Positions 17,815 to 26,326 of a stretch of DNA of 64,000 nucleotides are shown here, piece after piece. The position numbers were made by a program, and so were the translations under genes. The first letter of the stretch is position 1; each line of letters begins with the position of its first letter. This stretch comes from an uncultured Pseudodesulfovibrio sp. (GTDB taxonomy: Bacteria > Desulfobacterota > Desulfovibrionia > Desulfovibrionales > Desulfovibrionaceae), in contig NZ_OY782498.1 of NCBI RefSeq assembly GCF_963677845.1, positions 10,001 to 74,000 on the forward strand, given 5' to 3'. The notes under the pieces are model-generated. The model ran no database searches. It was not told the origin of the DNA and worked only from the letters and a program-made list of their open reading frames with translations.

Positions 17815-19731
17815 ATGGACCAGTCAGGAACAGTAGACAGCTTGTTGCAGGAAGAGCGCGTTTTTCGTCCCCTTCCGCAATTGGTTATCGAGGCCAACGT
17901 CAATCCCCAGGAATTGGAGGCTGCGCACAAATTTGCACGCATGGACTCTCTTGGTTACTGGGAGGAGGCTGCTGACGAACTCGATTGGTTCAAGAAGTGG
18001 GATCAGGTGCTCGATGACAAAGACGCACCGTTCTACCGCTGGTTTCCCGGCGCACGATGCAACATTGTTTACAATGCGCTCGATCGGCATATCGAAACAG
18101 CCAACAAGAACAAGCTCGCCCTGATCTGGGAAGGTGAACCCGGCGATCAGCGTAAATACACCTATTTTGAACTCTATCGCGAGGTGAATAGGTTCGCTAA
18201 TGCTTTACGTTCACTCGGTATCCGCAAAGGTGATCGGGTGGTTATCTATATGCCGCCGCTCCCGGAAACCATTGTTGCCATGCTGGCCGCTGCCAAGATC
18301 GGGGCCATTCATTCCGTGGTTTTCGCCGGATTTTCGGCCAAGGCATTACGTCAGCGTATTAATGATGCACAGGCAAAGCTGCTTATTACTGCTGATGGAT
18401 TTTATCGCAACGGCCAGATCGTCAATCTCAAGGAAACCGCTGATGAAGCACTGGTCGGGGCCTGTGCTGACTGTGTTGATTCCATGGTTGTGGTCCGCCG
18501 CTGTAATCTCAGTGTGGACATGATGGATGGTCGTGATTTTCAATACGAAGACCTTGTCCGTCAGGAACGCAACGAAGCTCCCACCGAGGTCATGGACGCG
18601 GATGATCCGCTCTTTTTGATGTATACTTCTGGTACTACCGGCAAACCAAAGGGAATTGTTCATTCTCATGCGGGATATATGGTGGGTGTTAACCGGACGT
18701 TGACCACGGTATTTGACATCAAACCGACAGATATTTTTTGGTGTACCGCTGATCCGGGGTGGGTCACCGGCCATAGTGCCGGGATATATGGTCCACTTAT
18801 GGCTGGTACTACCTCCGTCATGTATGAAGGCCATCCCAATTATCCGCAGGCGGACAGACTTTGGTCCATTGTCGCGAAATACGGGGTAACCACCTTCTAC
18901 ACCGCACCGACCATGATTCGTATGCTTATGCGATTTGGCGCCCAGTATCCCAAGCAGCATGATCTTTCCAGTTTGCGTCTACTCGGTTCCGTGGGGGAGC
19001 CTATATCCCCGGAAGCTTGGACGTGGCTCTATAAGAATATCGGACGCTCCGAATGCCCTGTGCTCGACACATGGTGGCAGACAGAGACCGGTATGTTCAT
19101 GATCGCCCCCATGCCGATATCTCTACTGAAACCCGGTTCCGTGACCAAACCTCTCCCAGGTGTGGAGTGCGATGTTGTGGATCGAGACGGTAACCCTGTG
19201 CCTCCCGGCAAAGGTGGATTGCTTGTCGTGACCAAGCCGTGGCCCGCTATGATGACGGGCTATTGGAATGACGACGAAGCTTTCAAGGAATGCTGGGAAA
19301 AGATTCCCGGTGTATATTATGCCGGTGATGTGGCTAAGAAGGACGAGGACGGTTATTTCTGGATTCAGGGTCGGGCCGACGATGTCATCAACATCGCCGG
19401 GCATCGCATCGGCTCAGCCGAACTGGAAGCCGCTTTCGGCATGCATCGTGCCGTGTCTGAATGTGCTGTCATCGGTGTGCCTGACAAGATCAAGGGCGAG
19501 GCTGCCAAGGCATTTATTCAGATTAACGACGACTTTGATCCCGACGACGATCTTATCAAGGATCTTAAGCGGACCATTCGGAACGAACTCGGTCCTGTTG
19601 CCGTGATCAAATCTATTGAGTTCCGTGATAAGTTACCCAAGACCCGATCCGGCAAAATTATGCGCCGAGTGCTCAAGGCCGAAGAATCCGGTCACGAAAT
19701 AGGCGACCTCACCGGGCTTGAGGAAGATTAA
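17815..19731 (+). CDS. acsA: Acetyl-CoA synthetase (acetate--CoA ligase)
   Basis: A 638-aa AMP-forming acetyl-CoA synthetase, which converts acetate, ATP and CoA to acetyl-CoA, AMP and PPi in the cytosol. Full-length family features are present: the ACS N-terminal region (FYRWFPGARCNIVYNALDRH), AMP-binding loop TSGTTGKPKG (about 271-280), the W-W-Q-T-E-T-G substrate motif, YYAGDVAKKDEDGYFWIQGR hinge segment, and the catalytic/acetylatable Lys in PKTRSGKIMRR (Lys614). The start ATG 17815 is chosen because GAGGAGG precedes it; the 14 upstream codons from 17773 would contain that site. It follows the LytTR gene and is terminated by a very strong hairpin. Confidence 0.96.
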   Translation: MDQSGTVDSLLQEERVFRPLPQLVIEANVNPQELEAAHKFARMDSLGYWEEAADELDWFKKWDQVLDDKDAPFYRWFPGARCNIVYNALDRHIETANKNKLALIWEGEPGDQRKYTYFELYREVNRFANALRSLGIRKGDRVVIYMPPLPETIVAMLAAAKIGAIHSVVFAGFSAKALRQRINDAQAKLLITADGFYRNGQIVNLKETADEALVGACADCVDSMVVVRRCNLSVDMMDGRDFQYEDLVRQERNEAPTEVMDADDPLFLMYTSGTTGKPKGIVHSHAGYMVGVNRTLTTVFDIKPTDIFWCTADPGWVTGHSAGIYGPLMAGTTSVMYEGHPNYPQADRLWSIVAKYGVTTFYTAPTMIRMLMRFGAQYPKQHDLSSLRLLGSVGEPISPEAWTWLYKNIGRSECPVLDTWWQTETGMFMIAPMPISLLKPGSVTKPLPGVECDVVDRDGNPVPPGKGGLLVVTKPWPAMMTGYWNDDEAFKECWEKIPGVYYAGDVAKKDEDGYFWIQGRADDVINIAGHRIGSAELEAAFGMHRAVSECAVIGVPDKIKGEAAKAFIQINDDFDPDDDLIKDLKRTIRNELGPVAVIKSIEFRDKLPKTRSGKIMRRVLKAEESGHEIGDLTGLEED

Positions 19732-19747
19732 GATTTGTCTCCGACGG

Positions 19748-19803
19748 CTGGGGGAAGGGAAGGAAAAAACTTTTGAAAAGGTTTTTTCCTTCCCTTCCCC
19801 CAG
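19748..19803 (+). terminator. Very long perfect hairpin after acsA, likely terminator
   Basis: A 56-nt inverted repeat with arm CTGGGGGAAGGGAAGGAAA pairing with TTTCCTTCCCTTCCCCCAG through an A/T-rich upper stem and small TTTTGAAAAG loop region. It lies 17 nt after the acsA stop. The arm is far longer than a minimal terminator, and the purine/pyrimidine-strand asymmetry suggests a repeat-family element. Confidence 0.65.
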
Positions 19804-20051
19804 ACCTCCATCCCATCCTTTTTCTAAACTTTTTGGTACCGCTTCGCGGGGATTCTTCGTTAAGGTGTTATTCGAAGAGGGCTTCGGGTGCGTTACATGA
19901 ATAAGACTGGAATTTTAAGAACGGTCTTTTGCCTCCCCCCCCCCACCCTTCGCCGAAGGCGACATACAAAGTTTAGGAAGGGAGAGGGGATGGGCGGTCG
20001 GGGGCAATCTCACATCTTGCTGTAAAGGACTGTAGAGTATAGGGTTGCTTC
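19804..20051. other. Intergenic low-complexity region
   Basis: About 250 nt with no gene. It holds pyrimidine-rich CCCCCAGACCTCCATCCCATCC sequence just after the hairpin, a run of ten C at about 19935-19944, the small hairpin TTCGCCGAAGGCGA near 19949, and a purine-rich GGAAGGGAGAGGGGA block near 19976. Such stretches resemble repeat debris. The metallophosphoesterase start follows. Confidence 0.5.
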
Positions 20052-20777
20052 ATGAGTCGAATTGCCGTCATGTCGGATATTCATGCCAATTTTGAGGCAT
20101 TGAAAGCTGTGCTAGCGGACCTTGATGGGTTTGCTGTGGACGCGGTGTATTGTCTGGGCGACCAGATTGGATATGGGCCGCAGCCGCAGGAATGTGTAGA
20201 TTTGCTTCGCGAACGCGGGGTCAAGTGCCTCATGGGCAACCATGAACAGGGACTGATCAATATTTATTATTTGCGAGGGTTTAATCAACCTGCTGCGGAT
20301 GCCTTGCGCAAGACTCGTGAGATGATTTCCGAAGAGACTTACCAATGGCTCGTGTCCCGCCCCAAGAGCATGGTGGAATATGGGTGTCGGTTTGTCCATG
20401 GCACACCGCCGGACGTCGTGGCCGAGTACCTGTGGAAACATGAAAAAAGTATGGGTGAAGTTTTTGCTCGTTATTCAGAAGAGATTTGTTTTGTGGGGCA
20501 TACCCATGATTTGATCCGATATGTTCATCGGAATGGGGTCTCTGAAAAGATTTCTCTTTGCCAAGGGGATACTCCGCTTGAACCCGACATGCGGCATCTG
20601 GTGAATATCGGAGCCGTTGGTCAGCCGCGAGACGGTGACAACCGGGCCAAATACGGGCTTTTTGATGTTGAATCCCGTCTTTTAACCATGCGTTTTGTCA
20701 AATATGACATTCAAAAAACCGTGAATCGCATACGCGAACACGGTTTTCATCGAGCCTTTGGCGATCGCCTTTGGTAA
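20052..20777 (+). CDS. Metallophosphoesterase (YfcE/DUF2437-like phosphodiesterase fold)
   Basis: A 241-aa calcineurin-like phosphoesterase with the full metal-site series: D-I-H in MSDIHANFEAL (residues 8-10), G-D in YCLGDQIGYG, G-N-H-E in CLMGNHEQG, H-G-T-P and G-H-T-H in CFVGHTHD. Family enzymes use two metals to hydrolyse phosphomono- or diesters in the cytosol. Substrate is unknown. The ATG at 20052 has only AGGG 8 nt upstream. It is convergent with the OmpA gene, with 6 nt between stops, so little room exists for a terminator. Confidence 0.87.
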   Translation: MSRIAVMSDIHANFEALKAVLADLDGFAVDAVYCLGDQIGYGPQPQECVDLLRERGVKCLMGNHEQGLINIYYLRGFNQPAADALRKTREMISEETYQWLVSRPKSMVEYGCRFVHGTPPDVVAEYLWKHEKSMGEVFARYSEEICFVGHTHDLIRYVHRNGVSEKISLCQGDTPLEPDMRHLVNIGAVGQPRDGDNRAKYGLFDVESRLLTMRFVKYDIQKTVNRIREHGFHRAFGDRLW

Positions 20778-20783
20778 GAAATC

Positions 20784-21356
20784 CTACCTGACAAGGACCT
20801 CTACACGTCTGTTCTTTGGTTCCCGCTTGCCGTCCGGTGTAGGGATCAGAGGATTGGTTTCCCCATGGGATGTGGTCTGGATTATATCCGCAGGCATTCC
20901 GTCTTCTATGAGTTTCTTTTTAATGCTGAGTGCCCGCCTGAGCGAGAGATCATAGTTGTATTGCTTTTCTCCGACCGTATCGGTGTGGCCGATTATTGAG
21001 ACGTCGGTGGATGAGCGCGTCCGATAACTCTCCATGATTTTAGAAAGTACTGTTTCGGATTCAGCTTTGAGCTTGGTTGAATCACTGAAGAAGTACAGTA
21101 GGAACCGTGCAGTCGGCTCCGGCTGGGCAGCCAATGCCTCTGAAAAGGCAGACTGAACTTCGCTTTCTGACATTGTATATACGTCATCTTTTCCGCTGAC
21201 AGTCTGATTGGCTTGGTTCAGAGTCACTGTTTCGCCTGAATGGGCAGTCACGGTAACTTGTCCGACATGTCCATCCAGATCAGGCAGAAGAACTACTTTC
21301 TGACCGCATCCGACCAACAGTAATAAACTGAAAATAAGCAGAGTGATTTTTTTCAT
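20784..21356 (-). CDS. OmpA-family peptidoglycan-binding lipoprotein
   Basis: A 190-aa protein with a lipoprotein signal (hydrophobic 5-15, lipobox LLLLVGC with Cys17). A short N-terminal beta region is followed by an OmpA C-terminal domain (about 85-190) containing LYFFSDSTKL, IIGHTDTVGEKQYNYDLSLRRA and NRRVEVLV. This domain binds diaminopimelate in peptidoglycan, so the protein likely tethers a membrane to the cell wall. The start ATG 21356 has TAGGAG. It is downstream of the FecR-domain gene by 9 nt, so the two probably form an operon. Confidence 0.9.
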   Translation of the reverse strand: MKKITLLIFSLLLLVGCGQKVVLLPDLDGHVGQVTVTAHSGETVTLNQANQTVSGKDDVYTMSESEVQSAFSEALAAQPEPTARFLLYFFSDSTKLKAESETVLSKIMESYRTRSSTDVSIIGHTDTVGEKQYNYDLSLRRALSIKKKLIEDGMPADIIQTTSHGETNPLIPTPDGKREPKNRRVEVLVR

Positions 21357-21365
21357 GGTGTGCTC

Positions 21366-21875
21366 CTAATCGACCTTGACGAGAAATCGGGTGCCCCGGA
21401 TTCCGATAGTTGAAAGGGGCGTCTCTACAGTCATCTTGTCCGGTGCGACCTTGGCGATCTGCCCGGAAATGAATTGGGCGGTGCCTTTGGAGACGCTGGT
21501 AACAAAGGACACGTCATCGTGCGCCGGATCGAAAATGAATTCATCAATGCATACTTCCGACCGGGAGCCGAGGGACAAGATTGTGTCATCGCGAAAAATG
21601 ACGCCGAGGGAGGAGTTGTCGGCCGTGATAAGTATGTCGTTTTTATACAGATGGTCACCGACATGAGCGATGAGCAATTGGCCGTTGCGGTTGAGATTGG
21701 CCGTGCCGGTCACAGTCTTTACCGAGCCGACAGTGGGTTCTTCTTCGGCAGCCTGTGCGGTGGAAATAGTGCTCGCGACAATGAAAAAACCTACGGTGAG
21801 AAGAAGTGGCAAAAAGAATCGAATACCGTCTTTGATCAGCATTCGGTAGTGCGGGAAAAAAGTGGAGCCGATCAT
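21366..21875 (-). CDS. FecR-domain exported protein
   Basis: A 169-aa protein with an N-terminal signal or anchor (hydrophobic residues about 19-40, ending AQA-AEEEP). A FecR domain follows: VGSVKTVTGTANLNRNG, HVGDHLYKNDILITADNSSLGVIFRDDTILSLGSRS and the terminal TPLSTIGIRGTRFLVKV. Here FecR is a periplasmic beta domain without an anti-sigma N-terminus, so a role in iron signalling is not implied. ATG 21875 has GGAGG 6 nt upstream, which supports it over the internal ATG at 21842. It is co-directional with and 9 nt from the OmpA lipoprotein gene. Confidence 0.87.
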   Translation of the reverse strand: MIGSTFFPHYRMLIKDGIRFFLPLLLTVGFFIVASTISTAQAAEEEPTVGSVKTVTGTANLNRNGQLLIAHVGDHLYKNDILITADNSSLGVIFRDDTILSLGSRSEVCIDEFIFDPAHDDVSFVTSVSKGTAQFISGQIAKVAPDKMTVETPLSTIGIRGTRFLVKVD

Positions 21876-21985
21876 GTGAACCTCCGCGTCAGACGTGAAA
21901 TGTTGTTAGGCGTATAGGGCCTTATACTCTAAAATTTGAGTAGTGCCATGATAATTTTATTGGGGTTTTCATCATTCTAGACGAC

Positions 21986-22014
21986 TTGACACCTATACCC
22001 CGTATGGGTATACG
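21986..22014 (+). promoter_or_regulatory. Operon promoter with embedded CsoR/CstR-type operator
   Basis: TTGACA (21986-21991), a 17-nt spacer and TATACG (22009-22014) form a good sigma-70 promoter. Overlapping the spacer and -10 is the dyad TATACCCCGTATGGGTATA (21994-22012), with perfect 7-bp arms TATACCC / GGGTATA. C/G-tract dyads flanked by AT are what CsoR-family repressors bind. It lies 115 nt before the cytochrome c ATG. A CsoR-family gene is at the other end of the module. Confidence 0.72.
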
Positions 22015-22128
22015 AGAATCAGAGAGCCCATATTGGGTCAGGTTATAATGTTCGTAAAAACACCCGCACGGTAAAGCGGGAGAGTGTCACAACTGTAACC
22101 ATGAACTCACTTTTATTCTGGAGGAAAC

Positions 22129-22452
22129 ATGAACCGCACAATCGTTCTGGCTGTTGCAACGGCCCTGATTACTATTTTTGCAGTTTCCATGGCCTTTGCC
22201 ATGGGTGGCGGCAATGCTCGCAAGGGTAAGTTCCTTTACCGTAAAAACTGTCGTACCTGCCATAATGGTGCTCAAGCTCCTGATTTGAGTCCGGCTGATC
22301 GTACTCAGGCTGAATGGACTGCCACGTTCAAGGACACAAGCAAGATCAAGTGTTCCGGCGACTGGTCGGCTTCTGAAAAAGATCTGAACGACATTTTCAC
22401 GTATCTGCATGATTTTGCCAAGGACTCTCCGTCCCCGGCTAAGTGTAGCTAG
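22129..22452 (+). CDS. Small monohaem cytochrome c
   Basis: A 107-aa exported cytochrome with a signal peptide (residues 1-24, ending AFA) and a single haem-binding CRTCH (about residues 40-44). A Met-containing region is not obvious, though MGGG lies near the mature N-terminus. A second Cys pair (Cys about 83 and the penultimate Cys) might form a disulfide. The start ATG 22129 has GGAGG. It is the first gene of the Phs-type operon and may pass electrons to or from the periplasmic reductase (inference). A 10-bp hairpin follows it, which could set the ratio between this and the downstream genes. Confidence 0.85.
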   Translation: MNRTIVLAVATALITIFAVSMAFAMGGGNARKGKFLYRKNCRTCHNGAQAPDLSPADRTQAEWTATFKDTSKIKCSGDWSASEKDLNDIFTYLHDFAKDSPSPAKCS

Positions 22453-22515
22453 TTGAATGTTCTCGGTGCCCATGGTGGCATCTGAAGTTTCAGCGTGTAT
22501 TGAATAGACTTTTTT

Positions 22516-22546
22516 CGACACCTCGTCCGAGGGTGGCGAGGTGTCG
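22516..22546 (+). promoter_or_regulatory. Intercistronic hairpin between cytochrome c and phsA-like gene
   Basis: CGACACCTCG / CGAGGTGTCG, 10 perfect bp around an 11-nt loop, with a run of five T before it and none after it. It is better explained as a processing or partial-termination structure than as a full forward terminator. Confidence 0.5.
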
Positions 22547-22597
22547 GGGAAAGGTTGTGACACCAACGGTAGAATGGTGGATATCCGGAGGTATTTA

Positions 22598-24793
22598 GTG
22601 TCGAATTCCAAGCAGACAATGTCTCGTCGTGATTTCTTCAAGGCTACTGGCCTTGTGGCGGCAGGGGCGGTAGGCGGTCCGGCTTTACTGGGTGGTCTGA
22701 AAAAGGCGCAGGCGGCTTCCGTTGCGGCCCCGGCTTGGGACTCCAAGTTTTCGGCCTGCGACATGTGTTTCAATAAATGTGGCCTTATCGCTCGCGTTGA
22801 AAATGGGGTCATCAAGAAGCTCGATCCCAATCCCAAATTTCTCAAGTCGCGGGGCATGTTATGTGCCCGCGGTAACGCCGGTCTTGATCAAGTCTATGAT
22901 CCAGATCGTCTCAAGCATCCCTTGCTCAGAAAGGGAGCACGCGGCGAAGGCAAGTGGCAGCGCATCCCGTGGGATGAAGCCATTGATATGGCCGCGCAGA
23001 AAATGGAAGAAGTTCGCAAGAAGTATACCCCCTGCGGTCATCTTTTCTCTGCCGGAACTGATCTGCATTCTCAGTTCGTGGGCCGGTTTGCCGAAGTCTA
23101 TGGTTCGTTTAATGTCACGTCCCATGAATCACTGTGTCTGGTTTCGGGCAACAGGGCGTTTCTTGATACTTACGGAGAAGTGCCGTTCCCGGACGTGCTC
23201 AACTCCAAGTATATCATTATGGCAGGTGCCAACCGCTTCGAAGCTTTGGTCACCCCGGATTCCATTGATTTGATGACCGCCATCCGTGAGAACGGGTGCA
23301 AGTTGGTGACGCTTGATCCGCGTTATACCAAGACTGCGGCTCTTTCAGATGAATGGTATCCCATCAGGCCCGGTTCGGACATGGCGTTTATGCTCGCTCT
23401 GGCACATGTCATCATCGGTGAAAAACTTTACGACCCGCAGTGGATCGAAGAGAAGACATACGGTCTCGAACAACTGGCCGAACATGTCAAACAGTATACC
23501 CCCGGTTTTGCCGCAGAAGAGTGTGGCATTCCGGCAGAAGATATAACCCGTATGGCCCGTGAGCTGGCAGCGGCCGCTCCGGCAGCCATGATTTATCCCG
23601 GTCGTCGGACTTCGGATTATGAAGATTCCACCCAGATTCGTCGTAGTTTTGCCATTGTGAATGGTTTGCTCGGCAACTGGGACCGTCCCGGTGGCCTGTT
23701 GGCCGCTCGGCAGGTTGGCCTCAAGGGAGTGTCGTATGACGCCCCATGGTATGATGAGAATCAGGACGATCGTATCGACGCCCACAAGGTGCCGATGATG
23801 TTTGAGCACGAAGGTTCATTTCTGGTCACGCGTGATTCCGTACTGGCCGAGGACCCATATCCCATCAAGGGGTGGTTCGTGTACAAGACCAACCCTATGG
23901 GCACGGCTCCCAATCGGAAGAAGACCATCGAGATGATGAACAAGATGGACTTTGTCACCGTGGTGGATATCGCCATGTCCGACACCGCTTGGTACGCCGA
24001 TCTGGTTTTGCCATCTCAGAGTTATCTGGAGCGGATTGATCCGTGTGCCGGTTTGCAGGGTTCTGTGGCTTGTGCCTGTGTGGTCAAACGCGACCCACTC
24101 ATCAAGTCATTGTACGAATCCCGTTCACTCTTCGACATTATGAAGGGTATTGCCGGCAAGATGGACCTCGGTGAATATTTTGATTTCACTATTGAGGAAT
24201 TTCGCAAGAAGCAGACTCGTGAGATCCCGGAGGCCCTTGAGGTCATGGATCGCGACGGCGTCTACTACAATCCGTCCAAGGTGTACGGCATTTATGAAGG
24301 TCGGATTTACAAGACCTTGTCCAAGAAGGTGGAACTGTACAACCAGCGGTACGAACAGATGGGGCTTGATCCCATGCCCATTTATACCCCGCCCACTAAG
24401 GTTCCCAAAAATCAATTCCGTCTGGTGCTTGGCCGGGATGCCGCAGTCACCCAGACTTCGACCATTAACAACAAGTTGCTCAATGAGTTGAATCCCACCA
24501 ATACGTTGTGGCTCAACATCGAAGCAGCTGGGAAGCTCGGCATTGCTGACGGTGATCTGGTCGAAGTGTCCAGCCCCGTTGGCAGGCAGGAACTCAAGGC
24601 CGAAGTGACGGATAGAATTAGAAAAGACACGGTGTACATGCTTTCGGGCTACAACACTTTGTCCACCATGCAGACCCTGTCCCATGGCAACGGCGCGTCC
24701 ATCAATGAACTGTTGGATGACGATTATGACACGATCACAGGGAATGCTTCCATGCATACGACCTTTGTCACCGTAACAAGGAAGGTGGCGTAA
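22598..24793 (+). CDS. Thiosulfate/polysulfide reductase-like molybdopterin catalytic subunit (PhsA/PsrA type)
   Basis: A 731-aa molybdopterin oxidoreductase. A twin-arginine signal (S-R-R-D-F-F-K, residues 9-15, then a hydrophobic stretch ending A-Q-A) sends it to the periplasm. The first [4Fe-4S] site is Cys54-x2-Cys57-x3-Cys61-x27-Cys89. SHESLC (about residue 195) supplies a plausible Cys ligand to Mo, as in PsrA/PhsA and Nap-like enzymes. The C-terminal molydopterin-dinucleotide-binding domain includes RLVLGRDAAVTQTSTINN. The start is GTG 22598, with GGAGG just upstream; an earlier GTG at 22541 is inside the preceding hairpin. Together with the next two genes it forms a membrane-anchored reductase. 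Thiosulfate, polysulfide or sulfur as substrate fits the rhodanese neighbours, but related arsenate or tetrathionate enzymes cannot be excluded. Confidence 0.87.
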   Translation: MSNSKQTMSRRDFFKATGLVAAGAVGGPALLGGLKKAQAASVAAPAWDSKFSACDMCFNKCGLIARVENGVIKKLDPNPKFLKSRGMLCARGNAGLDQVYDPDRLKHPLLRKGARGEGKWQRIPWDEAIDMAAQKMEEVRKKYTPCGHLFSAGTDLHSQFVGRFAEVYGSFNVTSHESLCLVSGNRAFLDTYGEVPFPDVLNSKYIIMAGANRFEALVTPDSIDLMTAIRENGCKLVTLDPRYTKTAALSDEWYPIRPGSDMAFMLALAHVIIGEKLYDPQWIEEKTYGLEQLAEHVKQYTPGFAAEECGIPAEDITRMARELAAAAPAAMIYPGRRTSDYEDSTQIRRSFAIVNGLLGNWDRPGGLLAARQVGLKGVSYDAPWYDENQDDRIDAHKVPMMFEHEGSFLVTRDSVLAEDPYPIKGWFVYKTNPMGTAPNRKKTIEMMNKMDFVTVVDIAMSDTAWYADLVLPSQSYLERIDPCAGLQGSVACACVVKRDPLIKSLYESRSLFDIMKGIAGKMDLGEYFDFTIEEFRKKQTREIPEALEVMDRDGVYYNPSKVYGIYEGRIYKTLSKKVELYNQRYEQMGLDPMPIYTPPTKVPKNQFRLVLGRDAAVTQTSTINNKLLNELNPTNTLWLNIEAAGKLGIADGDLVEVSSPVGRQELKAEVTDRIRKDTVYMLSGYNTLSTMQTLSHGNGASINELLDDDYDTITGNASMHTTFVTVTRKVA

Positions 24794-25533
24794 TGGCACA
24801 GCAACTTGCGATGGTTATTGATGCGGCCAAGTGCATCGACTGCAAAGCGTGTGTGGCTGCCTGCAAGGTAGCCAACCAAGTCCCTGAAGGGCAGTGGCGC
24901 AATTGGATTAAACCGACCAACGATACGCCGGTTCCCGGCAAAAAAAGCGATGCCGCCAGATTCCAGCCCGGCGCATGCATGCACTGCGAAAACCCCACTT
25001 GTGTGGATGCCTGTCCCACTGGTGCGACATTTAAGGATACGGAAACCGGCGAAGTCGTTATTAACGAAGGACTGTGTATTGGATGCGGTAACTGTATTCC
25101 TGCCTGTCCCTATGACGCCCGTTTCCGTAACGAGGTCAAGCGCAAGGCGGATAAGTGTAATTACTGTCCCGAGCGCAGGGCCGCGGGTGTTCCTCCAGCA
25201 TGTGTGGACACTTGTCCCACCAAGGCTCGGGTCTTTGGCGATATCAATGATCCCGACAGCGAAGCCGGTCGTCTGTATCTTAAGAATAAGGACCGTCTGA
25301 CTCGTGTGGCCGCCAAGACCGACACCAAACCGAATATGTTTTATCTCGGTAACCCCGGTCCGGGCGAATGGGGCCGAGAGGCCATCATTCCTGCATCCAT
25401 GGTCGCCATGAAGCAGTCCGCACCATTGGTGAAGGGTATCGTGGCCCTGTCCGGTCTGGGCGTGCTTGCCATGCTTGGCCGTCAACTGTTTGTCGGCTCC
25501 GATTCCGACCACAAGGAGGATTCCGATGCCTAA
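24793..25533 (+). CDS. Electron-transfer subunit with four [4Fe-4S] clusters (PhsB/PsrB type)
   Basis: A 246-aa ferredoxin-like subunit with sixteen-Cys architecture in four groups: CIDCKACVAAC, CMHCENPTCVDACP, CIGCGNCIPACP, and CNYCPER...CVDTCP. This is the pattern of DmsB/PsrB/PhsB subunits that wire the Mo site to a membrane quinol site. A C-terminal hydrophobic helix (about 213-233) could anchor it, which is not typical of all homologues. The ATG overlaps the preceding stop (TAATG), so translation is coupled. The next gene's ATG overlaps its end by 8 nt. Confidence 0.92.
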   Translation: MAQQLAMVIDAAKCIDCKACVAACKVANQVPEGQWRNWIKPTNDTPVPGKKSDAARFQPGACMHCENPTCVDACPTGATFKDTETGEVVINEGLCIGCGNCIPACPYDARFRNEVKRKADKCNYCPERRAAGVPPACVDTCPTKARVFGDINDPDSEAGRLYLKNKDRLTRVAAKTDTKPNMFYLGNPGPGEWGREAIIPASMVAMKQSAPLVKGIVALSGLGVLAMLGRQLFVGSDSDHKEDSDA

Positions 25534-26245
25534 CACCATGTTCAAACGACACGATAAAACCGATATATTCATTCATTGGTTCAACGCGGTCTGCTGGCTG
25601 CTGCTTCTGCTGACAGGAGTGGGGCTGATCCAGCACCCGGCCATTGATCCGTTTGGTTCCGGCTATCCCGAGGCTATGCGTGCCATGGTGGGCGGCGGGG
25701 CAAATCTGCTGGTCATCCATGAAATTATCGGTCTGCTTTGGCTGGCCGGGTTCGTTTTCTATCTTCTCGTCAACTTTAAGGGTGCCCGGTTTTTTCTGGC
25801 AGAAGTATTCGCCGTCAGTCCGGCGCGTGACATGGCGTGGATGATCAAGAAAATGGTGCTCATGACGCTGGGCCCCAAGGCCCTCAAGATGATGGGCATG
25901 GACCCGGAATTACCGGATCAGGGATATTACAACATGGGCCAGAAGGCGTTTGCTCAGGCCTCTGTTGTGGGAGGCATTGTTATCGCTGTGACCGGCGTGA
26001 TCATGTTCATGTCCGACCGGACTTTCGGGGCCGAGTCCACAGGCATGGTCGGTTGGGCCGTGACCCTGCATTTTATTGCCGTGGGGCTGGTTTTTGCCGG
26101 ATTGCTGGTTCACATCTATATGGCCGCCATTTCGCCGGAAGAACGTCCCGGCTTCAAGTCCATGTTCACCGGCGTGGTTCCCGGCAACTATGCCAAACAT
26201 CACCACCGTCTGTGGTGGGAAAAGGTCAAAACCGAGGGTGAATAG
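25526..26245 (+). CDS. Cytochrome b membrane subunit (PhsC/FdnI type)
   Basis: A 239-aa integral membrane protein with four main helices (about 20-38, 68-92, 140-160, 175-198) and His residues for haem b, including IFIHWFN, VIHEIIGL, LHFIAVG and LLVHIYM. This resembles the gamma subunit of formate dehydrogenase and PhsC-type quinol-oxidising cytochromes b. It completes a three-subunit periplasmic-facing reductase. The start ATG 25526 is set by AAGGAGGA 7 nt upstream, inside the end of the previous gene. The last residues (HHHRLWWEKVK) are cytosolic and basic. Confidence 0.9.
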   Translation: MPNTMFKRHDKTDIFIHWFNAVCWLLLLLTGVGLIQHPAIDPFGSGYPEAMRAMVGGGANLLVIHEIIGLLWLAGFVFYLLVNFKGARFFLAEVFAVSPARDMAWMIKKMVLMTLGPKALKMMGMDPELPDQGYYNMGQKAFAQASVVGGIVIAVTGVIMFMSDRTFGAESTGMVGWAVTLHFIAVGLVFAGLLVHIYMAAISPEERPGFKSMFTGVVPGNYAKHHHRLWWEKVKTEGE

Positions 26246-26326
26246 GCCTCGGAAACGATAGTGTCAGAGAGGACTTTGTCCCATGCGGGGCAGAGCACAA
26301 GCAAATCTTTAGGAAGGGAGTTTGTT

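Noticed and set aside
19935-19944. Run of ten C as a phase-variable tract
   Set aside because: It lies in an intergenic region more than 100 nt from the next start, with no promoter spacing or reading frame it would alter.
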